Part shown: piece by piece, positions 1 through 6,494 of the stretch
How the letters are laid out: the number at the start of each line of letters is the position of its first letter
How positions within the stretch are numbered: the stretch's first letter is position 1
Source: Clostridiales bacterium
Lineage (GTDB): Bacteria > Bacillota > Clostridia > Christensenellales > Aristaeellaceae
Assembly: GCA_004552515.1 (NCBI GenBank)
Contig: SFOF01000088.1
Span: 1-8,069, forward strand
DNA: 8,069 nucleotides
Direction: 5' to 3'
Notes under the pieces: model-generated
Told to the model about the DNA's origin: nothing
What the model saw: the letters and a program-made list of their open reading frames with translations, nothing else
The model's database searches: none
Made by a program: the position numbers and the translations under genes

Positions 1-1
1 T

Positions 2-604
2 GAGCAGGGCATGAAGCCCGGCGACGAAGTGGTCGTGTTCGAGGGCGACACCTCCTCCGTCACCACCAACCGCGACGACGGCTTCAAGTCCTATCTGCTG
101 GGCGAGGCCGAGTACAAGGGCGAGAAGATCGCCGACGACCTCAAGTGGACCGAGGACGATCTGGCCAAGCTGACCTTCAGCGGCGCGATGAACTGGAGCC
201 GTTCCGCGGCCAAGGAATACTTTGAGAACCTGATGAGCGACAGCAAGAACGCCTCCATCAAGTGGTTCTACTCCCAGGACGACGAGTTCGCGCTGGGCAT
301 CATGGAAGCTCTCGAGGGTTCCGCCATTGACGACGAAACCAAGAAGGCCATCCTGGACAACAAGATCGTGATCTCTGCCGCCGGCGGCTCCGAGGCGCTC
401 TACAGCGTCATCCGCGGCGAGGACAAGGCCGAGCTGGCCGCCAACTTCGGCGGTCTGGCCGTGGCCACCTATAGCCCTGCGATGATCCAGGACGCCGTCA
501 AGCTGATGAGCGACTATCTGGCGGGCAACGAAGTGGCGCAGGATTACGTCGTGCCGGTTGAGATCGTCACTGCTGAGAACGTGAAGGATTACATCGGCTT
601 CTAA
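2..604 (+). CDS. Sugar ABC transporter solute-binding protein, RbsB-like, 5'-truncated by the window
   Basis: This is the C-terminal part (about 200 residues) of an extracytoplasmic type-1 periplasmic-binding protein that captures a sugar for the importer encoded downstream. The reading frame is open to the left edge, so the first Met in view (base 11) is probably internal and the signal peptide lies outside the window. Visible family marks are a GD..S....R..GF segment near the left edge, a W.R..A helix at about 185-240, the RbsB-like QDDEFALGIMEAL segment at about 275-315, a strand and loop IVISAAGGSEAL, and the closing PVEIVTAENV, which matches the usual C-terminal strand. Codon use is strongly restricted (all Ile codons ATC or ATT, no ATA), unlike the following genes, as expected for a very highly expressed binding protein. 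The family assignment is firm; the ligand is unknown. Placement before ATPase and permease resembles mglBAC and xylFGH. Confidence 0.9.
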   Translation, partial: EQGMKPGDEVVVFEGDTSSVTTNRDDGFKSYLLGEAEYKGEKIADDLKWTEDDLAKLTFSGAMNWSRSAAKEYFENLMSDSKNASIKWFYSQDDEFALGIMEALEGSAIDDETKKAILDNKIVISAAGGSEALYSVIRGEDKAELAANFGGLAVATYSPAMIQDAVKLMSDYLAGNEVAQDYVVPVEIVTAENVKDYIGF

Positions 605-652
605 TCGACTTCCGATCGGCATCTGATGGGAATGTCTGTCTGACGAATAGAG

Positions 653-701
653 AACGCGCCGTCGCGGATCGGCTCAGGGCCGGCGCGGCGGCGCGTTTTT
701 T
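653..701 (+). terminator. Hairpin plus T-run between binding-protein and ATPase genes (intercistronic attenuator)
   Basis: A perfect 9-bp inverted repeat, AACGCGCCG (653-661) and CGGCGCGTT (689-697), encloses a 27-nt GC-rich loop and runs straight into six T residues (696-701). It lies 48 bp after the binding-protein stop and 14 bp before the ATPase start. Such elements in sugar importer operons commonly lower expression of ATPase and permease relative to the binding protein, or protect the upstream mRNA 3' end. That role here is inference; partial read-through is expected because no promoter is obvious before the ATPase gene. Confidence 0.7.
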
Positions 702-704
702 CAC

Positions 705-708
705 GGAG
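705..708 (+). promoter_or_regulatory. Ribosome-binding site fixing the ATPase start
   Basis: GGAG lies 7 nt before ATG at 716. It is only 1 nt before the in-frame GTG at 710, which is too close to serve it, so the ATG is preferred. Confidence 0.7.
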
Positions 709-715
709 TGTGGCT

Positions 716-2221
716 ATGAATATACTGGACATGAGGGGCGTCTGCAAGGCCTTTGACGGCGTGCCGGTTCTCAAGAATGTGAATCTGTCCGTCGAGAAGG
801 GCGAAATCCATGCCCTGCTGGGCGAAAACGGCGCGGGCAAATCGACGCTGATGAACATACTCACCGGCGTTGTGCCCATGGACGCGGGCGAGATCGCCTT
901 TGACGGTCGGGCCGTCGCGCAGCCCAGCGTGACGGAGAGCGAGAGGATGGGCATTGCCTTTGTGCATCAGGAGCTGAATCTGTTCCCGACGATGCGCGTT
1001 TACGAAAACCTCTTCCTGCGCCGCGAGTACACAAACCGCTTCGGCACGCTGAGAAAGCGCGCGATGATCGAACGCGCCCGCAGCCTGTTCGACGAGCTGG
1101 GCGTGGACATCGAGCCGACGGCGCTGGTTTCAGAGCTGAAGATGGGGCAGAAGCAGCTGCTGGAAATCTCGAAGGCGCTTCTGTTCGACGCAAAGCTCCT
1201 CATACTCGACGAGCCGACCACGGCGCTGGGCAACGAGGAGATCGAGCATCTCTTCGGCATACTGCGTTCGCTGCGCGATCAGGGCAAGTCGTTTATATTC
1301 ATATCGCACAAGATGCCGGAAATCTTCGCGCTGTGCGACCGCTATACCGTGCTGCGCAACGGCGAGTTTGTCAAATGCGGCGCGATTGCCGATACCGGCG
1401 CGGAGGCCATCGCGCGGCTCATGGTGGGCGAGAGCTACGTTGACCGCGGGCTTTACCGCGCGCGGGCGCTGGGCGACGAGGTGCTTTCGCTCGACCGGCT
1501 GACCGGCGTGGGCTTTGAAAACGTCTCGTTTTCCGTCCGAAAGGGCGAAATTCTGGCGCTCACCGGCCTTCAGGGCGCGGGCAGCAGCGAGCTGATGCAG
1601 GGGCTGTTCGGCGCGTCCCCCATCGAGGCGGGCGCGATGACCGTGAAGGGAAAGCGGATGTCCGGCCACACGCTGCATCAGGCGATGAAGGCGGGGCTGT
1701 CCATGCTGCCCTCCAACCGCAAGGAAAATTCCGTCATTCCGGATATGAACATCCTCGAGAATATGTTTGTGTCCGAGCACACGCTCTCGGCCCGGCGGCA
1801 GCACATCGACCGCCGCGCGGAGCGGGCGCGCTATGACGAGATGAAGGCGCTTCTGAACATCAAGGCGGAGAGCGGCGCGCAGATGGTGACCTCGCTGTCG
1901 GGCGGCAATCAGCAGAAGGTGTTCCTGGCGCGCTGGCTGTGCGCGGGCGGCGACGTGCTGCTCCTGGACAACCCGACGCAGGGCGTGGACGTGGGCGCGA
2001 AGGCCGAGATCTATCAGCTGATCCTCCAGCTGGCCGAATCGGGCAAGACCATACTCATCAACACGCTGGAAATCGGCGAGATCCAGAAGGTGGCCGACCG
2101 CTGCGCCGTGTTCTATGACGGGCGGCTTTTGACCATACTCAATCACGATCAGATCGACGAGCAGACGGTCATGATGTATTCGACCAACGCGATCGGAGCC
2201 ATAGGGGGACGAAATCAATGA
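716..2221 (+). CDS. Sugar ABC transporter ATP-binding protein (RbsA/MglA-type tandem ATPase)
   Basis: This 501-residue protein, the usual length of RbsA, carries two fused nucleotide-binding domains and powers sugar import from the cytoplasmic face. Domain 1 has Walker A GENGAGKS (36-43), a divergent signature LKMGQKQ (141-147) and Walker B LLILDEP with D165-E166. Domain 2 has the typical degenerate Walker A GLQGAGSS (284-291), a canonical signature LSGGNQQK (394-401) and Walker B LLLDNPTQGVDVGAK. In that last motif the catalytic Glu is Asn (N419, bases 1970-1972). The asymmetry is coherent: Walker A/B of domain 1 with the LSGG of domain 2 makes one competent site, and the other site looks non-hydrolytic. 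The ATG at 716 is preferred over GTG 710 because GGAG (705-708) is correctly spaced. The stop overlaps the permease start (ATGA), implying translational coupling. Sugar specificity is not readable from this subunit. Confidence 0.93.
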   Translation: MNILDMRGVCKAFDGVPVLKNVNLSVEKGEIHALLGENGAGKSTLMNILTGVVPMDAGEIAFDGRAVAQPSVTESERMGIAFVHQELNLFPTMRVYENLFLRREYTNRFGTLRKRAMIERARSLFDELGVDIEPTALVSELKMGQKQLLEISKALLFDAKLLILDEPTTALGNEEIEHLFGILRSLRDQGKSFIFISHKMPEIFALCDRYTVLRNGEFVKCGAIADTGAEAIARLMVGESYVDRGLYRARALGDEVLSLDRLTGVGFENVSFSVRKGEILALTGLQGAGSSELMQGLFGASPIEAGAMTVKGKRMSGHTLHQAMKAGLSMLPSNRKENSVIPDMNILENMFVSEHTLSARRQHIDRRAERARYDEMKALLNIKAESGAQMVTSLSGGNQQKVFLARWLCAGGDVLLLDNPTQGVDVGAKAEIYQLILQLAESGKTILINTLEIGEIQKVADRCAVFYDGRLLTILNHDQIDEQTVMMYSTNAIGAIGGRNQ

Positions 2222-3270
2222 GCGAGAAGAAACGGACGGCGCCGCGTCTGACGGCGGGCAAAATCTGGTCGGGATACAGCTTCATATTCATTTTCGCGGC
2301 GATATTTATCGCCTATTATCTGGTCAACGCCAGCCTGACCTGGGTGGGCGTGATGAACATCCTCAGGCACTCCGCGGTGGTGGGCATCATCGCGCTGGGC
2401 ATGGGGCTGGTGGTCATCACCGGGCAGATCGATCTGTCGGTCGGCTCGATGCTGGCGTTCGTGGGCGGCTTTGCCGTGATCGTGTTCAATACGACCAACA
2501 GCATTGTTTTGACGCTGCTCGCCGCCATGGCGATGGGCGCGCTGTGCGGCCTGATCAACGGCGTGCTGGTGGGCAAGGCGAAAATGCCGGCGTTCATCGT
2601 GACGCTGGCCACGATGCTGATCTTCCGCTCGCTGACGCGCTTCGTCTGCCATGAGATTCCGCAGAGCGTTTCCGGCGGCAGCAACAGCCTGTTCAAGCTG
2701 CTCTCCTCCAATTCGCTCTACAAGCCCTTTTACAGCTTTGGCAACAGCAAATTCCTGACGATTCCGGTCACCGGTCTGTTCCTGATCGTGCTGACCGCGA
2801 TCATCGTCTATGTGACCACATCGACAAAATTCGGCAAGCAGCTCTATGCCGCGGGCAGCAACGAGCGCGCGGCGCGCCTGTCGGGCATCAATGTGGACAA
2901 TGTACGCGTGGCGGTGTTCGTGATCACAGGCGTGCTGACCGGCATCAGCGCGTTTCTGTGGATCAGCATGAACGCGTCGGTCGATCCGGCGACCACCGGC
3001 GGCAGCTATGAGATGTACGCCATCGCGGCGGTCGTGCTGGGCGGCGTCAGCATGGCGGGCGGCAGCGGCAAGTGCGTGGGCATATTGTTCGGCGTGATGT
3101 CGTATACCGTGATTGACAAGATTATCGTGGCGCTGAAGATGAACACGCTGCTCAACGACACCGTGAAGGGCGCGATTCTGATCGTGGCCATCATCGTGCA
3201 GACCATGTCGCCGGTCGTGCGCGAGCAGCTGGCCGCGCGCAGGGTGCGCCGCCGCATGAAGAAATCCTGA
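2218..3270 (+). CDS. Sugar ABC transporter permease (RbsC-like, BPD_transp_2)
   Basis: This 350-residue integral membrane protein should form the translocation channel of the importer with the ATPase and binding protein to its left. Hydrophobic segments fill most of the chain, starting at about residue 20. Family marks are ITGQIDLSVGS (67-77), a polar cytoplasmic loop TKFGKQLYAAGSNERAARLSGINVD (203-227, the segment thought to contact the ATPase), and MYAIAAVVLGGVSMAGGSG (266-284). The C-terminus is strongly basic (RRVRRRMKK), fitting a cytoplasmic tail. The ATG overlaps the ATPase stop by 4 bp and has its own AGGGGG (2203-2208) 9 nt upstream. The stretch between residues about 145 and 180 is polar and Ser-rich, probably an external loop. 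The family call is firm and the substrate unknown. Confidence 0.93.
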   Translation: MSEKKRTAPRLTAGKIWSGYSFIFIFAAIFIAYYLVNASLTWVGVMNILRHSAVVGIIALGMGLVVITGQIDLSVGSMLAFVGGFAVIVFNTTNSIVLTLLAAMAMGALCGLINGVLVGKAKMPAFIVTLATMLIFRSLTRFVCHEIPQSVSGGSNSLFKLLSSNSLYKPFYSFGNSKFLTIPVTGLFLIVLTAIIVYVTTSTKFGKQLYAAGSNERAARLSGINVDNVRVAVFVITGVLTGISAFLWISMNASVDPATTGGSYEMYAIAAVVLGGVSMAGGSGKCVGILFGVMSYTVIDKIIVALKMNTLLNDTVKGAILIVAIIVQTMSPVVREQLAARRVRRRMKKS

Positions 3271-3499
3271 AGAGCGTTTCAAGAAGCCCCCTGACTGCGA
3301 TTTCAGCGTCTTTTCCGCTGCTTCTGCGCCCAAGACCCTGAAGCCAGGATGCCCATTGGGAACCGCGATGCTTGAATTTCCAGGATTCAGGCGATGCGTC
3401 CCTGCGAAAAAAACGCTCGAGCTTGCAGATCCACTGTTTAGAGACGCACTCTGAGAGCGACAGACCCTCTCAAAATCAGCCATGTGAAAAGGAGCGGAC
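3271..3499. other. Non-coding gap with scattered hairpins, possible repeat element
   Basis: This 229-bp gap separates the importer operon from the DUF368 gene and is visibly less GC-biased than the genes. An 8-bp inverted repeat, GAGCGTTT (3272-3279) and AAACGCTC (3411-3418), brackets about 147 bp. A weak bulged hairpin with TTTT (3293-3314) could terminate the importer transcript. CAGCG/CGCTG (3304-3320) and TGAGAG/CTCTCA (3452-3472) could also fold. CCAGGAT occurs twice inside the bracketed part. I see no credible small gene and no convincing promoter. The bracketing repeat suggests a dispersed element, but this cannot be settled from one copy. Confidence 0.4.
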
Positions 3500-4324
3500 A
3501 TGAAGGGAAAAATCGGCGTTTTCATGAAACGGCTGCTGGCCGGCGTGATGATCGGCATCGGCGGCATACTGCCCGGCGTGAGCGGCAGCGTGCTGGCCGT
3601 GGCGTTCGGACTGTACGCGCGCATACTCGACGCGATTGCGGCGTTCTTTAAGGACGTGAAGGGCAACGCGCGCTTTCTCTTCGCCGTGCTGCTGGGCGGC
3701 GCGGCGGGACTGTACGGCTTTTCGATCATACTCGATCGAATGATGGCGCGCTATGAAACGCCGCTGATATTCCTCTTCTGCGGCCTTGTGGCCGGCTCGA
3801 TGCCCTCGCTCATGCGCGAGACGAAGCGCGCGTGCGGCGAAATCAAGCGCCGCTACTGGAGCATGGCGCTTGCCGGCTTTGCGCTGAGCCTGTTCATGCT
3901 GCTCATTGAGCGCGAGAGCGGCAGCGGGGCGGCGGCCAGCGTCGGCCCCATGCAGGCGGCGATTTCCGGCGCGATACTGGCGGCCGGCTCGATCCTGCCC
4001 GGCGTATCGACCTCGTTCATACTGATTCGGCTGGGCTGGTATGCGCCGATGATGAATGCGCTCTCGTCGCTGAACATTGCGCTGCTGTTCTGGGCGGGGG
4101 TGGGCGCGCTCATATCGGGCGCGGCGCTGATCGGGCTGGTGCGCTTTCTGCTCAGGCGCTTCCCCGGCTGGGTGTATATGGCGGTGATCGGGCTGATGGC
4201 TGGAACGATCATCACCTCGCTGCCCGCCGTACCGCTGGCGGCGAAGAGCCTTGTCTACATCATACCGCTCGCGCTAGGCGCCGTGGGGGCGTATTTCATG
4301 GCGTCCGTCGCGGACGGCGTTTGA
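3500..4324 (+). CDS. DUF368 membrane protein, candidate undecaprenyl-phosphate translocase
   Basis: This is a 274-residue polytopic membrane protein of the DUF368 family. Members (PopT) have been linked to returning undecaprenyl phosphate across the cytoplasmic membrane for cell-envelope synthesis; assigning that role here is by family only. The diagnostic motif occurs twice, GGILPGVSGSVLAVAFGLYARIL (split over 21-43) and GSILPGVSTSFILIRLGWYAPMM (163-185). A second pair, GLVAGSMPSL (95-104) and GLMAGTIITSL (231-241), follows each, so the protein is an inverted-repeat type with two pseudo-symmetric halves. The family's second motif is usually PGxSGS; here it reads PGVSTS. AAGGAG (about 3489-3494) lies 5 nt before the ATG, supporting this start over the in-frame Met at residue 9. 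The metallo-hydrolase gene follows after 20 bp and is probably co-transcribed. Confidence 0.88.
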   Translation: MKGKIGVFMKRLLAGVMIGIGGILPGVSGSVLAVAFGLYARILDAIAAFFKDVKGNARFLFAVLLGGAAGLYGFSIILDRMMARYETPLIFLFCGLVAGSMPSLMRETKRACGEIKRRYWSMALAGFALSLFMLLIERESGSGAAASVGPMQAAISGAILAAGSILPGVSTSFILIRLGWYAPMMNALSSLNIALLFWAGVGALISGAALIGLVRFLLRRFPGWVYMAVIGLMAGTIITSLPAVPLAAKSLVYIIPLALGAVGAYFMASVADGV

Positions 4325-4344
4325 ATAACGGAGGATAAAGCACT

Positions 4345-5076
4345 ATGAAGCTGACTTTTCTGGGAACCGGCGCGGCCGACTGGAACGGCCCGGACGCGCG
4401 CGGCGAATACCGCAGACTGACCAGCACGCTGATTGACGGGAGTCTGCTGATCGACGTGACGCATACGGTTGACGACATGATCGAAAATCCCGCGGCGATC
4501 ACCGACGTGCTGTTTACGCACAGTCACGACGATCATTTCGATCTGGACGCGCTGCGGGCGCTCGCGCCTGTTCGCGTGTACGCGCATGAGAGCTGGGCGG
4601 GCGAGATTGCCGGCGAAGGGCTGACCGTCGTGCCGCTCAGGATCGGCGTGAGCGTTCAGGCGGGCGCTTTTACCGTCACGCCCATGCCGTCCAATCATTC
4701 GACGGGCAAGGATTACGAGACGACGCTGCACTACCTGATTGAAAAGAACGGCCAGACGCTGCTCTACGCCACCGACGGCGCGTGGCTGCTCAACAGGGAG
4801 CACAAGATCATCGGCAAAAGGACGCTGGACGCAGTTGTGTTTGACGCGACCATCGGCGACAGCGCGCCGGGCGATTTCCGCATTTTTGAGCACAATTCGA
4901 TCGACATGGTGCGCCTGATGACCGCCACCATGCTCAAGACCGGCCGTCTGCGCGAGAACGCGCCCGTGTATCTCACGCACATGGCGCGCACGCTGCACGC
5001 GCCGCAGAAGCAGCTCGAGGCCGAGCTGAAGGCGCCCTTCATTCCCTGCTATGACGGCATGAAAGCGGCGTTTTGA
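4345..5076 (+). CDS. Metallo-beta-lactamase-fold hydrolase (PhnP/RNase Z-like)
   Basis: This 243-residue soluble protein opens with MKLTFLGTGAADWNGP, the start typical of PhnP-like and RNase Z-like phosphodiesterases. The metal-binding HxHxDH motif is intact as HSHDDH (H59, H61, D63, H64). Further ligands are likely H118 (SNHST), D144 (ATDGA) and H212 (LTHMA), so the full set for a two-metal site is present and the enzyme should be active. The Cys cluster seen in true PhnP (cyclic phosphate phosphodiesterase) after the first strand is absent, so I do not assign that reaction; the substrate is unknown. GGAGG (4330-4334) lies 10 nt before the ATG. It follows the DUF368 gene closely and ends in its own terminator, making a likely two-gene unit. 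No signal peptide or membrane segment is seen. Confidence 0.85.
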   Translation: MKLTFLGTGAADWNGPDARGEYRRLTSTLIDGSLLIDVTHTVDDMIENPAAITDVLFTHSHDDHFDLDALRALAPVRVYAHESWAGEIAGEGLTVVPLRIGVSVQAGAFTVTPMPSNHSTGKDYETTLHYLIEKNGQTLLYATDGAWLLNREHKIIGKRTLDAVVFDATIGDSAPGDFRIFEHNSIDMVRLMTATMLKTGRLRENAPVYLTHMARTLHAPQKQLEAELKAPFIPCYDGMKAAF

Positions 5077-5110
5077 GCGAAAATTTGACTTGAACGGCTC
5101 GTCGGGGCGG

Positions 5111-5148
5111 AGGACGGAACATCCGGCGCTCCGGCGGGCCGTCCTTTT
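5111..5148 (+). terminator. Rho-independent terminator after the metallo-hydrolase gene
   Basis: AGGACGG (5111-5117) pairs with CCGTCCT (5139-5145) over 7 bp. The 21-nt loop contains a nested CCGG/CCGG mini-stem (5123-5126 with 5131-5134). A TTTT run (5145-5148) follows immediately. It lies 34 bp after the stop codon, closing the DUF368-hydrolase unit. Confidence 0.75.
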
Positions 5149-5200
5149 ACCATCAGCGCGCTTCAAAAAGAAGAGAGCGCGGCGAGGATGAGACGAACCT

Positions 5201-5713
5201 ATGTGGATACAGCTGATTGGCGTGGCGGGCACGCTTCTGTTTTTCCTTTCCTATCAGTGCAGGAGCAATCGGAATCTGTTCCGGGTGCAGCTGCTGTCCT
5301 ATCTGTTTTATACGGCGCATCTGCTGCTGCTGGGCGCGCTGACCGGCGGCGTGAGCTATATGATCAACACGCTGCGCTCGTTCTGCCTGGGCAGCCGCTG
5401 GAAATTTGCGCACAGCCAGGGCATGTGCGCGATCATATGCGCGATGCAGCTTGCGGCGCTGGCGCTCACATGGTCGGGCCGGGTTTCAATACTGCCCGTC
5501 GCGGCGAATATTGCGGCGACGCTGGGCGGCTATACGCACAATCCGCGCAAGATTCGGATCGCCGGGATGTTCGTCAATTCGCCGCTGTGGATCGTCTATG
5601 ACGTCTGCGTCGGCTCATGGGCGGGCCTGCTGGACGAGGCGGTGACGGAAGGCTCGATGATCCTGTCCATCGTTCGGTTCGGCTGGAAGGATCTCGATCG
5701 CGAAGAGGCGTGA
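5201..5713 (+). CDS. YgjV-family inner membrane protein
   Basis: This 170-residue protein of the YgjV (Imp-YgjV) family has no known biochemical role; E. coli YgjV is of similar size. Hydrophobic segments lie at about residues 4-18, 30-58, 74-92, 96-110 and 120-142, consistent with four to six membrane spans. Family-like features are the N-terminal GxxxxxLSYQCRSNRNLFRVQ (18-30), the HLLLLGALTGGVSYMINTLRS stretch (split over 40-60), and a C-terminal half with NIAATLGGYTHNPRKIR. A TGA at 5189-5191 closes the frame upstream, so ATG 5201 is the first usable start. Its ribosome-binding site is poor, with GAGG (5184-5187) 13 nt away. A competing ATG at 5188 in another frame gives no recognisable protein. 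It sits after a terminator, so it should have its own promoter, which I could not locate. Confidence 0.8.
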   Translation: MWIQLIGVAGTLLFFLSYQCRSNRNLFRVQLLSYLFYTAHLLLLGALTGGVSYMINTLRSFCLGSRWKFAHSQGMCAIICAMQLAALALTWSGRVSILPVAANIAATLGGYTHNPRKIRIAGMFVNSPLWIVYDVCVGSWAGLLDEAVTEGSMILSIVRFGWKDLDREEA

Positions 5714-5795
5714 GTATAGAGCGGATGGCCGCGGCACTGAGCTGCGCCGCATTGATGATCGGCAGCTCGCCTGCGGGCGGCGTGAACGATGGGAA
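5714..5795. other. Short gap after ygjV-like gene, no clear signal
   Basis: A 5-bp hairpin GCGGC/GCCGC (5731-5735 with 5746-5750) is present without a T-run, so no terminator is supported. No SD-like motif at a suitable distance marks a start for the following gene. The frame of the DUF5063 gene is open through this stretch but has no ATG, GTG or TTG in it. Confidence 0.4.
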
Positions 5796-6278
5796 TTGTG
5801 GCGTTTGGACTCGTCCGGCGACTGTTTGCGCATGCCTAGGGCTGCCGGATGTGCGGAAATGCGCCAAGCGGCTGGCCGCGGGGTGGAGGGCGCTGTATCT
5901 TCCCGCGATTCAATCCCATTCCTGATGGCGCTCCTGATGAGGCTCTATATGTCCGCTCAGGCGCTGCCTGATTTGGCGATGGACGGAGAGGATGCGCCTC
6001 AAACGGATTTGAACAGTGAGCTTGCGATTCGGCTGGACGCGCGGATCTCTCCCGATTATTGGGAAATATATGATCCGAAATGTCCGGACGAGGCGGTTTG
6101 CGGAAATCTTGTGGATGATCTGGCCGACGTCGCCTCGGATTTGCAGCGCGGCATAGAGGACTATGATTCGGGGAACGGGGCGAGCGCCGCATTTGTATGG
6201 CAGCTTGGCCTGAACCATCATTGGGGAAAGCACGTTGTGGACGCGCTCAGAGCGCTGCATTCAGTCATCGGGGAATAA
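5796..6278 (+). CDS. DUF5063 family protein, N-terminus uncertain
   Basis: From about residue 42 the protein matches the DUF5063 pattern, a small helical family of unknown function. Matching parts are FLMALLMRLYMSAQALPDL (42-60), DYWEIYDP (87-94), VCGNLVDDLADV (101-112) and HWGKHVVDALRALH (142-155). The C-terminus ends where the family usually ends. The first 41 residues from the TTG start at 5796 do not resemble the family's usual first helix (F....YC..E), no good ribosome-binding site precedes this TTG, and codon use there is irregular. Internal ATG codons at 5832, 5859 and 5925 are alternatives, all with weak or no SD. ATG 5925 would start just inside the conserved block. Either the true start is one of these, or a frameshift upstream has displaced the original N-terminus. 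No signal peptide or membrane helix is convincing. The domain call is fairly sure, the start is not. Confidence 0.65.
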   Translation: MWRLDSSGDCLRMPRAAGCAEMRQAAGRGVEGAVSSRDSIPFLMALLMRLYMSAQALPDLAMDGEDAPQTDLNSELAIRLDARISPDYWEIYDPKCPDEAVCGNLVDDLADVASDLQRGIEDYDSGNGASAAFVWQLGLNHHWGKHVVDALRALHSVIGE

Positions 6279-6311
6279 TTCAGACCGCGCAGAAAAATGC
6301 GCGAAGAAAGC

Positions 6312-6316
6312 GAGGA
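6312..6316 (+). promoter_or_regulatory. Ribosome-binding site deciding the miniprotein start
   Basis: GAGGA lies 7 nt before ATG 6324. The in-frame ATG at 6297 has no SD-like sequence upstream, so the shorter form is chosen. Confidence 0.65.
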
Positions 6317-6323
6317 AAACGCC

Positions 6324-6494
6324 ATGGAAACATATTACTACAAGTGTCCGATCTGTGGGTTTGTCTATCAGGTGCCGGACTACTGGGTGAATTTCGCGCC
6401 GGAAGCGACGACGGAGTTCCCGCACATCAGCTTCAAGACCGGCGCGCCCTGCGAAAACGCCGTGCTTAATTTGCAGGAGACGGAAGAGGCGTGA
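6324..6494 (+). CDS. Small CxxC protein of unknown function (56 aa)
   Basis: I do not recognise this family with certainty. The 56-residue product starts METYYYKCPICGFVYQVPDY. The CPICGFVY segment (C8, C11) resembles the first metal-binding knuckle of rubredoxin-like and zinc-ribbon proteins. The second CxxC of rubredoxin is missing; one more Cys occurs at C43 (APCENA). With three Cys and one His (H34) a single metal site is possible but unproven. Aromatic residues are frequent in the N-terminal half and the tail is acidic. Start choice rests on GAGGA 7 nt upstream of ATG 6324. It lies 45 bp after the DUF5063 stop, on the same strand, and could share its transcript. The strong SD and sensible composition argue for a real gene. 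Confidence 0.65.
   Translation: METYYYKCPICGFVYQVPDYWVNFAPEATTEFPHISFKTGAPCENAVLNLQETEEA

Noticed and set aside
710..715. GTG 710 as ATPase start
   Set aside because: The GGAG is only 1 nt away; ATG 716 has correct spacing and matches the usual family length.
1130..2218. 362-codon - strand frame opposite the ATPase
   Set aside because: Low-complexity composition and no motif; the + strand ATPase is unambiguous.
2215..3729. Long open frame (504 codons) on the - strand opposite the permease and DUF368 start
   Set aside because: Its product is His/Arg/Ala-rich with no domain pattern, and it is a GC-driven shadow of two well-recognised + strand genes.
5085..5113. TTGACT as a -35 box upstream of the YgjV-family gene
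   Set aside because: No -10-like hexamer at 16-18 bp, and it precedes the terminator.
5188..5601. Alternative frame starting at ATG 5188 over the YgjV-family gene
   Set aside because: GAGG touches the start with no spacer and the product has no membrane or domain pattern, whereas the overlapping frame gives a YgjV protein.
6324..6494. Calling the small CxxC protein a rubredoxin
   Set aside because: The second CxxC knuckle and the usual DWVCP segment are missing, so the name is not supported.
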